In this document: positions 14,330-21,101 of the stretch, in pieces | How positions within the stretch are numbered: position 1 is the stretch's first letter | Layout of the letters: each line of letters opens with the position of its first letter | Assembly (NCBI GenBank): GCA_026785875.1 | Contig: JAJAZF010000038.1 | Span: 1 to 21,101, forward strand | Length of the DNA stretch: 21,101 nucleotides | Direction: 5' to 3' | Source: Chamaesiphon sp. | GTDB lineage: Bacteria > Cyanobacteriota > Cyanobacteriia > Cyanobacteriales > Chamaesiphonaceae | Program-made: the position numbers and the translations under genes | The notes under the pieces: generated by a model | What the model was told of the DNA's origin: nothing | The model's input: the letters and a program-made list of their open reading frames with translations, nothing else | Databases searched by the model: none

Positions 14330-15988
14330 TTATCCTTGCTTGGTCAATAGTGGAGCCGCAGCAAGTAGCTCTTGAGTATATGCTTGCTGCGGCTGGCTAA
14401 AAATCTGTTGCGTGTCGCCCATTTCGACAATTTGACCTTGATTCATCACGGCAATGCGATCGCATAAAAACCTCGCCAGCCATAGATCGTGGGTAATAAA
14501 TAGATAGGTGAGATTATCTTCTCGCTTGAGTTCTAGCATCAGGTCTAAAACTTCTGCCTGAATGGTAGCATCCAGCATACTGACTGGTTCGTCGCAAATT
14601 ACCAATTTGGGTTTGGTAATCAGCGCGCGGGCAATTCCTACTCGTTGCTGTTGTCCGCCTGAGAGCTGATTTGGATACCTGTCGAAGTATTCTAGAGCGG
14701 GAGTCAATCCCACGCGTTCGAGCATCGCCAGTACTTGCGCTTTAGTTTCGGCAGGTGTAGCGTTAATTTCGTGAATCACCAAAGGATCGGCAATACTTTC
14801 GCCAACGGTCATCATCGGGTTCAGAGAGGCACTAGGATCTTGGAAGATCATCTGCATATCCCGACGCTTGGCGCGAATCGCAGCGGGAGATAATTGGGTG
14901 AGTTCTTCACCACAAAATGTCACTGTGCCACCAGTAGCGGGAATTAGTTGCAGAATCGTGCGGGAAAGCGTACTTTTACCGCAGCCAGATTCGCCGACTA
15001 GTCCAAAGATTTCCCCTTCATAGAGTTCGAGGTGGATATTATCGACAGCTTTGATGGTTTCTGTTTTGGCGTTGGTAAATAATCGCTGAAGAAAACTAGT
15101 TTCGATCGTGTAATATTTCTGGAGTCGATCGAGTGTGAGGATCGGTTTTTTCTGCGATAATGCGGCAGCAGTCAGGCTGGCAACTTTGTCGTTTGCCTGA
15201 ATGTGTAGAGCCGAGCGCAGTAAAATTTGGGTGTATTCAGCCTGAGGATTGCCAAAAATCTGTTCGACAGTCCCTTCTTCTTCCTTTCGTCCTTGATTCA
15301 TCACGACAATTCGATCGCAATAAGTCGCGATTGTCGCCAGATCGTGGGAAATCAATAATAATCCCATCTGACGTTCTTGACACAGCCGTGTCAATTCTCT
15401 CAATATTTCCGCCGATACTCGCACATCCAAACTCGTCGTCGGTTCGTCGGCGATAATCAGCTTGGGATTGAGTAATAAAGCTAACGCGATCGCCACCCGC
15501 TGGCGCATTCCACCGCTGAATTCATGGGGATACTGGTTCAAGCGTTCTTCAGGGATTTTGACGGCTGCTAGGGTGTCTAGAGCGCGTTGTTTGGCTTGTT
15601 GTTTGGTGAGAGTTGGTTCGTGGGCTTGGAGTGTTTCTAGGCAGTGATTGCCGATTGTCATCAGCGGATCTAGCCGCGTCATCGGATCTTGAAAGATCAG
15701 TCCGACGACTTCCCCCCGAAATCGGCGAATGGCTTGGGCATTCATCTCAGGGATGGATTGTCCTTCAAATAAGATTTGACCCTCGATCCGAGAATGCTCG
15801 GGCAGTAGCCGCATAATTGCTTTACCTAGAGTGGATTTACCACACCCAGACTCCCCGACAAAGCCGATTTTTTCCCCAGCAGCTAATTCAAAGGAAACAT
15901 CAGAGATCGCATGTGTCAGTTGCTGGCTTGATTCTGGTTGGGGGTAAGTTACCCAGAGGTTTTGGACGCTTAGTAATGGCTGGGGCAT
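14330..15988 (-). CDS. Peptide-type ABC transporter, two fused ATPase domains
   Basis: 552 residues from the ATG at 15988 (a TTG at 16024 lies in repeat DNA and is less likely). Two complete nucleotide-binding domains are fused, like DppD-DppF/OppDF or YejF. Domain 1 has Walker A GESGCGKS at 45-52, signature FSGGMRQ near 157-163 and Walker B LIIADEP near 177-183. Domain 2 has Walker A GESGCGKS at 332-339, signature LSGGQQQ near 442-448 and Walker B LVICDEP near 462-468. H-loop histidines are in LISHD and FITHD. It would energise import of oligopeptides, dipeptides or a related solute at the inner membrane. No permease or binding-protein gene is in the window, so the partner subunits must be encoded elsewhere. 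The upstream gene is the zinc-ribbon protein, on the same strand. Confidence 0.92.
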   Translation of the reverse strand: MPQPLLSVQNLWVTYPQPESSQQLTHAISDVSFELAAGEKIGFVGESGCGKSTLGKAIMRLLPEHSRIEGQILFEGQSIPEMNAQAIRRFRGEVVGLIFQDPMTRLDPLMTIGNHCLETLQAHEPTLTKQQAKQRALDTLAAVKIPEERLNQYPHEFSGGMRQRVAIALALLLNPKLIIADEPTTSLDVRVSAEILRELTRLCQERQMGLLLISHDLATIATYCDRIVVMNQGRKEEEGTVEQIFGNPQAEYTQILLRSALHIQANDKVASLTAAALSQKKPILTLDRLQKYYTIETSFLQRLFTNAKTETIKAVDNIHLELYEGEIFGLVGESGCGKSTLSRTILQLIPATGGTVTFCGEELTQLSPAAIRAKRRDMQMIFQDPSASLNPMMTVGESIADPLVIHEINATPAETKAQVLAMLERVGLTPALEYFDRYPNQLSGGQQQRVGIARALITKPKLVICDEPVSMLDATIQAEVLDLMLELKREDNLTYLFITHDLWLARFLCDRIAVMNQGQIVEMGDTQQIFSQPQQAYTQELLAAAPLLTKQG

Positions 15989-16020
15989 GGGGGTATGGGG
16001 GTGGTTTAAACTCTTAGCTG

Positions 16021-16047
16021 TCAACTATCAACTGTCAACTATCAACT
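16021..16047. repeat. Heptamer tandem repeat (TCAACTA/TCAACTG)
   Basis: Four units: TCAACTA (16021-16027), TCAACTG (16028-16034), TCAACTA (16035-16041) and a partial TCAACT (16042-16047). It fills the gap between the ABC ATPase start and the zinc-ribbon gene stop. It is in inverted orientation relative to the repeat at 16628-16678. Confidence 0.85.
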
Positions 16048-16052
16048 TCTCT

Positions 16053-16619
16053 CTAACCTTTATCTCGATCGAATCTTCGCATCAGATACGCAGCGGCAAA
16101 ATCGCCGTTAGGGTGTTTTGTGAGGAGATCGGCTAAATCGAACACTCGCTGTGCCATTTCGACTCCAACTTTATCAATTACAGCTTGACGTTCGAGTTCG
16201 TTCATATGACTGGCCCGGACTTGAGCTTGCCAAGCACTAGAGAATATTTGGGATATATTCGTGTGTAGCTTCAATTGTTCGAGGACGTACCATTCACCTA
16301 GATCGCACCAAATCCCGCCGCAAGTGAGACAATGTTCGAGATAAAATGGTTGCTTGAGGGTGATTTTCCCTCTCGCCATCATCCGCCTGCATTCTGGACA
16401 AGATGCTGTTTTAGCATCTAATGGACTGGGAATATATGGGAGATAATAATTTTGAGCGAGAATATCGGGGTTTGGGGGAATGTTTGGGCGTTCGGATCTC
16501 CAGATTTGATAGTTGTGTCCAGAAATCCACTCGCCTTCACATTGTTGACAATGTTTTGTCAAGAGCATGTCACTGAGAATCCCATTCACCAGCTCGGAGT
16601 TACATTTAGGACAATCCAT
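16053..16619 (-). CDS. Double zinc-ribbon (zf-TFIIB-like) protein
   Basis: 188 residues. Two zinc-ribbon modules are visible: C3-x2-C6 with C24-x2-C27 (CPKC...CQQC), and C74-x2-C77 with C97-x2-C100 (CPEC...CLTC), the second followed by GGIWCDLGEW. This is the pattern of the bacterial zf-TFIIB family (TFIIB-like zinc finger). The C-terminal ~70 residues are helical and charged, without a membrane segment. Function is unknown: zinc ribbons of this type are presumed to bind nucleic acid or protein. The gene is bracketed by heptamer repeats in opposite orientation on its two sides. It may be co-transcribed with patD upstream and the ABC ATPase downstream. ATG start at 16619. Confidence 0.82.
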   Translation of the reverse strand: MDCPKCNSELVNGILSDMLLTKHCQQCEGEWISGHNYQIWRSERPNIPPNPDILAQNYYLPYIPSPLDAKTASCPECRRMMARGKITLKQPFYLEHCLTCGGIWCDLGEWYVLEQLKLHTNISQIFSSAWQAQVRASHMNELERQAVIDKVGVEMAQRVFDLADLLTKHPNGDFAAAYLMRRFDRDKG

Positions 16620-16627
16620 CTTTAAAC

Positions 16628-16678
16628 CAGTTGACAGTTGACAGTTGATAGTTGACAGCGATCGAGACAGTTGACAGC
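16628..16678. repeat. Heptamer tandem repeat (CAGTTGA/TAGTTGA)
   Basis: Units CAGTTGA at 16628-16634, 16635-16641 and 16642-16648, TAGTTGA at 16649-16655, then CAGCGATCGAGA, then another CAGTTGA (16668-16674). It is located between the zinc-ribbon start and the patD stop. Its orientation is opposite to that of the repeat at 16021-16047. Confidence 0.85.
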
Positions 16679-16682
16679 TAGG

Positions 16683-17024
16683 CTAGGCTGCGATCGCGGC
16701 TTGGCAATATTGAAGTAGTAGATCTAGTTTATCCTGATAAGCTTGACGGCGTTGCTCGATCGTGGTGGGGTTGCGAGCAGTGGCGATAAACATCACATCT
16801 AGCGGGAGTAATCTCAATAACCGATGACTTTCGGTTAAATACGATCGCATTTTAGCAGCGATGGGATCTGGAAGGAGATCTACGTTCTGGGTGAGAATCT
16901 CTGACTCAAATAATTCGATCGCTTGACTGAGACTGATTTTTAGGCTAGGAATGGAGTCAGTAGGTAAGTTCGACAACAGCATAAATAATTGTTGCCACAT
17001 TAAAATCTGTTCTGTTGGCAACAT
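16683..17024 (-). CDS. patD: PatD-like protein
   Basis: 113 residues, predicted all-helical and soluble. The central and C-terminal segments SYLTESHRLLRLLPLDVMFIATAR (residues 61-84, split) and a following QDKLDLLLQYC resemble the cyanobacterial PatD family. PatD was described in heterocyst-forming Anabaena as controlling heterocyst frequency and interacting with the division protein FtsZ; the family is also found in non-heterocystous species. Identification is from memory of the family pattern, without alignment. It is the first gene of a minus-strand series (patD, zinc-ribbon, ABC ATPase) and is divergent from the (p)ppGpp enzyme gene across 340 bases. ATG start at 17024. Confidence 0.6.
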   Translation of the reverse strand: MLPTEQILMWQQLFMLLSNLPTDSIPSLKISLSQAIELFESEILTQNVDLLPDPIAAKMRSYLTESHRLLRLLPLDVMFIATARNPTTIEQRRQAYQDKLDLLLQYCQAAIAA

Positions 17025-17364
17025 AAATAACTTAGTTAGAATAGAATATCATGTAAACAATTTTACACTTAGCTCGTTAGGCAGACGCTACATCCTTGAC
17101 TCTGATGTCTGAGTGAGTCGGGAACTCTGCATCTATGTCCGCAAGCACTATTGTCGATCGCAGATGTTTGGACTGTATACATCATCAAGATGATGCTCAC
17201 AGGGTCTCTACGTAAATCTGTAACATCTGAATCAATATACTTACGACGGTCTAAGTAAGGCGGCTAGATTGCCGCTATTGAGCCTTCACCACCAAATTTT
17301 TACTTAAATTGTCTAGATTAAAGTTAATTACTATTGTTTTGATCCTACCCTATCCTCCTCAACC
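17025..17364. other. 340-base divergent intergenic region
   Basis: No gene or RNA was recognised. It separates the divergent starts of patD (minus) and the (p)ppGpp enzyme (plus) and must contain both promoters. A small inverted repeat, CATCATC-AA-GATGATG, is at 17180-17195. The stretch before the plus-strand gene (17300-17345) is AT-rich, without a convincing -35/-10 pair. The long leader suggests room for regulation. Confidence 0.45.
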
Positions 17365-19698
17365 ATGACTACTCCCCTCTCTATTTCCGCTGACGATATT
17401 GATGATGTTGCTGTGATGACTGCACCTAGTGCAGGTAGAATTTATAGCTGTGTCATTCCTGAATGGTTGCAACAGTGTCTAGATGCAGAAGAGGATTCTC
17501 ATTCACCAATGGATCTTGATGCTCATGCAGAGCGGCTGCGCCAAAGCAAGTTGATTAAAAATGCGTTTCAATTTGCCTACGATCTGCACGGCGATCAAAA
17601 GCGAAAATCAGGAGAACCCTACATTTGTCACCCGATCGCTGTAGCTGGATTACTGCGAGATTTAGGTGGCGGTGCGGCGATGATTGCCGCCGGATTCTTG
17701 CATGATGTGGTCGAAGATACAGATGTTAAAATCAGTGAGATTGAATCGAGATTCGGACAAGAAACGGCACATTTAGTTGAAGGTGTCACCAAGCTTTCCA
17801 AGTTTGAATTTTCGAGCAAGAAAGAACAGCAAGCTGAAAATTTTCGCCGGATGTTTATCGCGATGGCGCAAGATATTCGAGTGATTGTTGTCAAGTTAGC
17901 CGACAGGCTGCACAATATGCGAACACTCGATCATTTACGTGCAGAGCGACAGCAAGCAATCTCCCAAGAAACTCGCGATATCTTTGCTCCTTTAGCCGAC
18001 AGATTGGGCTTGGGTAGAATCAAATGGGAGCTAGAAGACCTATCATTCAAATATATCGAAGCCGAAGACTATCGACGCATTCAAGATTTAGTTGCTGAGA
18101 AGCGGACGGCTAGAGAGTCAAGGATTGCTAGTGTAACCGAGATGATCCGCCATCGGCTCGATCGAGCTGAGATTAAATATGTAGATATTAGCGGTAGACC
18201 AAAGCATTTGTACAGTATCTATCAAAAGATGCGGTACCAGAAAAAAGAATTTAGCGAGATCTACGATCTGACAGCAATTAGAATTATCGTCGAATCAAAT
18301 CATGAGTGTTATCTAGCTTTAGCAGAAATTCATGATGCCTTCAAACCCATTCCTGGCAGATTTAAAGATTATATCGGCTTACCCAAAAATAACCGCTATC
18401 AATCATTACATACTACAGTAGTTGGATTTACAGGCACACCATTAGAAGTCCAGATCCGCACGTTAGAAATGCACAACGTTGCTGAGTATGGAATTGCCGC
18501 CCATTGGAAATATAAAGAAGCTGCTAAGTCCGATAAAGCGGGAGCTGAAACTTCAGAAACTAGCAAATCGACAACTCCGAGACGGACAGAAGTTGATGAA
18601 AAATTTGCGTGGTTAAAACAACTATTAGAGTGGCAAAATGATGTCAAAGATGCGATCGAATTTGACGATCATCTCAAAGATCATTTACTCGAACGCGATG
18701 TCTATGTCTTTACACCCAAAGGCGAAGTCGTATCTCTGCGCCAAGGTTCCACCGCCATTGACTTTGCCTACCGCATCCATACCGAAGTCGGCAATCATTG
18801 TGCGGGTGCTAAAGTTAACGATCGGATTGTGCCTCTATCTCGGATGCTGGTAAATGGTGATATTGTCGAAGTCATCACCCGCGAGAATAGTCATCCTAGT
18901 TTGGATTGGCTAAATTTTGTCGTCAGCCCTGGCGCACGCAACCGCATTACCCAATGGTACAAGCGATCGAACCGCGATGAAAATGTTGCCAGAGGTAGAG
19001 AATTACTCGAACGGGAACTCGGCAAAAATGGGCTAGAAGCACTGTTAAAGTCCGATCCGATGCTGGCAGTCGCCCAGCGTTGTAACTACATCACTGTCGA
19101 GGATTTACTCGCAGGTTTGGGCTATGGCGAAATTACTCAAAAAATGGTCGTCAACCGTCTGCGGGAAATGGTAAAAGATCGTGAAGCCCCAACCCAGGAG
19201 CTACCACCGACAACCGCACCCAAACAAACTAATCAAAATAGTAATTTTCCGATTTTGGGAATTGAGGGATTATTACATCACTTGGCAGGTTGTTGTAGTC
19301 CGATCCCTGGCGAACCAATTATTGGCATCGTTACCCGCAATAGCGGAATTTCAGTTCACCGCCAAGGTTGTGTGAATGTCGAACAGATGGATGGTAATCG
19401 TTTATTACCTGTGAGCTGGAATACCCAAATCGCCAAAGAGAAGCCCCGAACTTACCCCGTTAGCGTCCAGTTAGAAGTACTCGATCGAGTCGGAGTATTC
19501 AAAGATATCCTATCTCGGTTGACAGATCAGAAAATTAATATCCGCTCGGCTAACGTGATTACCCACTATGCTAAACCCGCCATCATCGATCTATCGATCG
19601 AAGTTAGTGACAAATCACAATTAGAACGCTGTATGGCTCAAATCAAACAGATGAGTGATATCCTCAATATTCGGCGGATTAATCAAGTTGAGAGTTAA
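17365..19698 (+). CDS. rsh: Bifunctional (p)ppGpp synthetase/hydrolase (Rsh)
   Basis: Long RelA/SpoT-homologue enzyme of 777 residues controlling the stringent alarmone. The HD hydrolase domain (about 60-215) has H89-P90, the metal-binding HDVVED at 113-118, and ADRLHNMRTL at 179-188. The synthetase domain (about 235-390) has RFKDYIGLPKNNRYQSLHT at 332-350 and EVQIRT at 361-366. Then come TGS (about 445-505), a conserved-Cys region with CCSP at 643-646, and a C-terminal ACT domain (about 698-777). Both catalytic halves look intact, so it should make (p)ppGpp from ATP and GDP/GTP and also degrade it. A Ser/Thr/Lys-rich insert (385-410) follows the synthetase. The start is ATG at 17365, in frame with a ~50-residue N-terminal extension before the conserved part. 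Cytosolic. Confidence 0.95.
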   Translation: MTTPLSISADDIDDVAVMTAPSAGRIYSCVIPEWLQQCLDAEEDSHSPMDLDAHAERLRQSKLIKNAFQFAYDLHGDQKRKSGEPYICHPIAVAGLLRDLGGGAAMIAAGFLHDVVEDTDVKISEIESRFGQETAHLVEGVTKLSKFEFSSKKEQQAENFRRMFIAMAQDIRVIVVKLADRLHNMRTLDHLRAERQQAISQETRDIFAPLADRLGLGRIKWELEDLSFKYIEAEDYRRIQDLVAEKRTARESRIASVTEMIRHRLDRAEIKYVDISGRPKHLYSIYQKMRYQKKEFSEIYDLTAIRIIVESNHECYLALAEIHDAFKPIPGRFKDYIGLPKNNRYQSLHTTVVGFTGTPLEVQIRTLEMHNVAEYGIAAHWKYKEAAKSDKAGAETSETSKSTTPRRTEVDEKFAWLKQLLEWQNDVKDAIEFDDHLKDHLLERDVYVFTPKGEVVSLRQGSTAIDFAYRIHTEVGNHCAGAKVNDRIVPLSRMLVNGDIVEVITRENSHPSLDWLNFVVSPGARNRITQWYKRSNRDENVARGRELLERELGKNGLEALLKSDPMLAVAQRCNYITVEDLLAGLGYGEITQKMVVNRLREMVKDREAPTQELPPTTAPKQTNQNSNFPILGIEGLLHHLAGCCSPIPGEPIIGIVTRNSGISVHRQGCVNVEQMDGNRLLPVSWNTQIAKEKPRTYPVSVQLEVLDRVGVFKDILSRLTDQKINIRSANVITHYAKPAIIDLSIEVSDKSQLERCMAQIKQMSDILNIRRINQVES

Positions 19699-19754
19699 TC
19701 GGCTAGGTTAGACAATATTCCCACTGTGTACTTTAGATTAAGGAGCAACGCTTG

Positions 19755-19865
19755 ATGGTTATCGATGAAACAATGCAGAATGCGATCGTTGGTGGATTAG
19801 CGATTGCTATTGCCATCGGTGCGATGCTGATGATGTTTAGTAATGTTTGGACGACTAAAAAGTAG
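19755..19865 (+). CDS. 36-residue single-span membrane peptide
   Basis: Short open frame MVIDETMQNA...VWTTKK with one hydrophobic helix (about residues 9-31, rich in Ala, Ile, Gly and Met) and a basic C-terminal tail. It is preceded by AAGGAG at 19740-19745, nine bases before the ATG: the best Shine-Dalgarno seen in this window, and the main reason for calling it. Size and topology recall the small subunits of photosynthetic and NDH-1 complexes, but the sequence does not match those I remember (PetG, PetL, PetN, PsbM, PsbT, PsaM), so no function is assigned. It lies 56 bases after the (p)ppGpp enzyme gene on the same strand. Confidence 0.6.
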   Translation: MVIDETMQNAIVGGLAIAIAIGAMLMMFSNVWTTKK

Positions 19866-19950
19866 TTAAAACTAGATCCTACTACTTAATCTCGATCGTC
19901 ATCGGCAAACAGGTGAAGACATCATCATGCGCTCAGATCGAGCTGTTTAA

Positions 19951-20238
19951 TTAGTTCGTTTTCGCTGACGGAGAATCGTCAAGCTTCGAGCGATCGTTCG
20001 TGCTATATTCGCTGTATTGGTGTTGAGTAAGTCCCAACGATTCTATCCGTGGGGTAATCGTGCCGATGGCTTCAAGATCGCGCAGGATGTAATTGAGCTG
20101 ATTGGCGATCGAACCAATCGAAACTGACGCTTGAAGACCTAGTTGATGGCTAGCTTTCAAAAAATGTAACCGCATTTGCCAAGTGCTATGGCTAGGATGC
20201 TGATGGAGGTATTCTAATACCGCTTGACGATTAATCAT
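19951..20238 (-). CDS. Small hypothetical protein, possible winged helix
   Basis: 95 residues from an ATG. The first ~65 residues look like a compact helical fold: RQAVLEYLHQHPSHST, then a central helix, then IANQLNYILRDLEAIGTITPR. This pattern (helix, helix, recognition-like helix, then a short hairpin) would fit a winged-helix DNA-binding domain. The last 25 residues are polar and probably disordered. No family is recognised. It follows the response regulator gene on the same strand by 89 bases, so the two may be co-transcribed. Confidence 0.55.
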   Translation of the reverse strand: MINRQAVLEYLHQHPSHSTWQMRLHFLKASHQLGLQASVSIGSIANQLNYILRDLEAIGTITPRIESLGLTQHQYSEYSTNDRSKLDDSPSAKTN

Positions 20239-20327
20239 ATTCGCTACTAAAATAAAATTTTTGTCTACTTATATTCTTGCTCGATCGTCAATGATTGTGT
20301 CGATATCTTAACATTTTTGTCGCTATT

Positions 20328-21005
20328 CTAATAATTCAACCGATAGCCTACCTTCCGCACAGTCTCGATCGGATCGGGATGTCCGAGCTTTTTTCGCAGT
20401 GAAAGGACGTGACTATCTACGGTTCGAGAATTGTCAACATTGATGTCCCAGGCGCGTTTTAGCAGTTCGCTGCGATGGACTGGACGACCGTTAGCTTGGG
20501 CGAGAACATAGATTAAACTAAACTCTTGCGGGCTAAGATCGATCGATCGATTTCTCAGATAAATACAGCGACGCACCAGATCGATCCGCAGATCTCCACA
20601 AGTCATATCGGTGGGAATAGTTGTCATGCTGCGACTGCGCCGCAGTAAAGCTGCCACTCGTGCCAAAAATTCGGGCATCCCAAACGGTTTCTTTAGATAG
20701 TCGTCAACTCCAGCCTGAAGTGCGCTCACTAGATCGATTTCGCGAATTCGTGCCGATAGCATCAACATCAGGGAGTTACCTTGAGGATATAACCATTGAC
20801 AAAATTCGATCCCTTCTCCATCGGGTAAATCTGAATCTACAATCGCCAGCGTGGGGAGTTGTTGTGTGCAACATTGATAAGCCTGAGCTAGTGTCGATGA
20901 TTGCTGCACCTGATATCCAGCTTGATGAAGGTGCCAAGCTAGGAGCGATCGCAAGTTGTGATTGCCTTCGATAACGTGAATCTGCACACTTTTTTCAGGA
21001 TACAA
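20328..21005 (-). CDS. OmpR-family response regulator
   Basis: 225 residues: receiver domain (about 8-122) and C-terminal winged-helix DNA-binding domain (about 133-225, ending TVRKVGYRLNY). The phosphoacceptor is Asp57 (VDSDLPDG), with Ser84 in the switch position and Lys106 in YLKKPFG. The acidic pocket is incomplete: where most receivers have Glu-Asp, this one has E13-G14. The DNA-binding part contains SPQEFSLIYVLAQ and RTVDSHVLSLRKKLG. No histidine kinase is adjacent. It resembles a cyanobacterial group close to NblR (nutrient and light stress), but I am not sure enough to assign the symbol. The start is uncertain: TTG at 21005 or GTG at 20987; both leave the receiver complete. Confidence 0.88.
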   Translation of the reverse strand: MYPEKSVQIHVIEGNHNLRSLLAWHLHQAGYQVQQSSTLAQAYQCCTQQLPTLAIVDSDLPDGEGIEFCQWLYPQGNSLMLMLSARIREIDLVSALQAGVDDYLKKPFGMPEFLARVAALLRRSRSMTTIPTDMTCGDLRIDLVRRCIYLRNRSIDLSPQEFSLIYVLAQANGRPVHRSELLKRAWDINVDNSRTVDSHVLSLRKKLGHPDPIETVRKVGYRLNY

Positions 21006-21061
21006 CTTTCAATTTATGGCGTTGCTTAATTAAGGTATGAAACGCACAAATAATTTTTGTA

Positions 21062-21085
21062 GGGGTAATGCCTTGTGCTTACCCC
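21062..21085. repeat. Short interspersed hairpin repeat
   Basis: GGGGTAA (21062-21068) and TTACCCC (21079-21085) form a 7-bp stem with a 10-base loop, preceded by TTTTTGTA. It is related in form to the GTAGGGGTGCCCC hairpin at 4045-4057 and belongs to a repeat type frequent in cyanobacterial spacers. It lies upstream of the response regulator. Confidence 0.5.
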
Positions 21086-21101
21086 GCATCAATTAAGGGT
21101 A

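Noticed and set aside
16021..16678. CRISPR-like array
   Set aside because: Units are 7 bases with no spacers; they are tandem heptamers.

Overview
The window is a piece of a cyanobacterial chromosome. The evidence is the frequent HIP1 octamer GCGATCGC (at least nine copies, e.g. 2350-2357, 3010-3017, 12142-12149, 16690-16697, 20945-20952), the very common CGATCG core, heptameric short tandem repeats between genes, and typically cyanobacterial proteins: a Z-ISO/NnrU carotene isomerase, a PatD-like protein, a CHAT-WD40 protein and a DUF697 GTPase. I cannot name the genus with confidence. No rRNA, tRNA, CRISPR array, transposase or phage gene was seen.

Layout. 1-83 is a compound repeat that runs directly into the start codon of a BaiN/HI0933-type flavoprotein (83-1324). 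A small basic-protein unit follows, with its own promoter and a hairpin (1355-1658). A membrane-anchored GTPase (1674-3182, minus) diverges from a lone von Willebrand A protein (3348-3950, plus). That protein converges, across a nested inverted-repeat element (4009-4145), on a large protein with a degenerate CHAT protease-like domain and a seven-bladed WD40 propeller (4193-6652, minus). After a 429-base gap comes a tight plus-strand run: cysK, a J-domain protein and a VOC-fold protein (7082-9212). The last overlaps the end of a convergent lipase-like hydrolase (9188-9835, minus).

The middle holds an Ala/Pro/Lys-rich protein (10085-10582), a repeat-rich spacer, a TPR-type protein (10807-11949, minus), the carotene isomerase (12082-12795) and an atypical CGLC thioredoxin (12958-13353). 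Next come a second copy of the compound repeat in opposite orientation, two small membrane proteins (minus), and a minus-strand series reading patD, zinc-ribbon protein, double-ATPase peptide ABC transporter (17024 down to 14330). Heptamer repeats bracket the zinc-ribbon gene. The right end carries the bifunctional (p)ppGpp synthetase/hydrolase (17365-19698), a 36-residue membrane peptide with a clear Shine-Dalgarno, a small hypothetical protein and an OmpR-type response regulator with an incomplete acidic pocket.

Most of this is housekeeping or regulatory: cysteine and carotenoid biosynthesis, redox, stringent response and possibly division control. The less ordinary parts are the VWA / pseudo-CHAT-WD40 pair, the small gene whose reading frame passes through its own terminator, and repeat elements that supply start, stop or termination signals to neighbouring genes.
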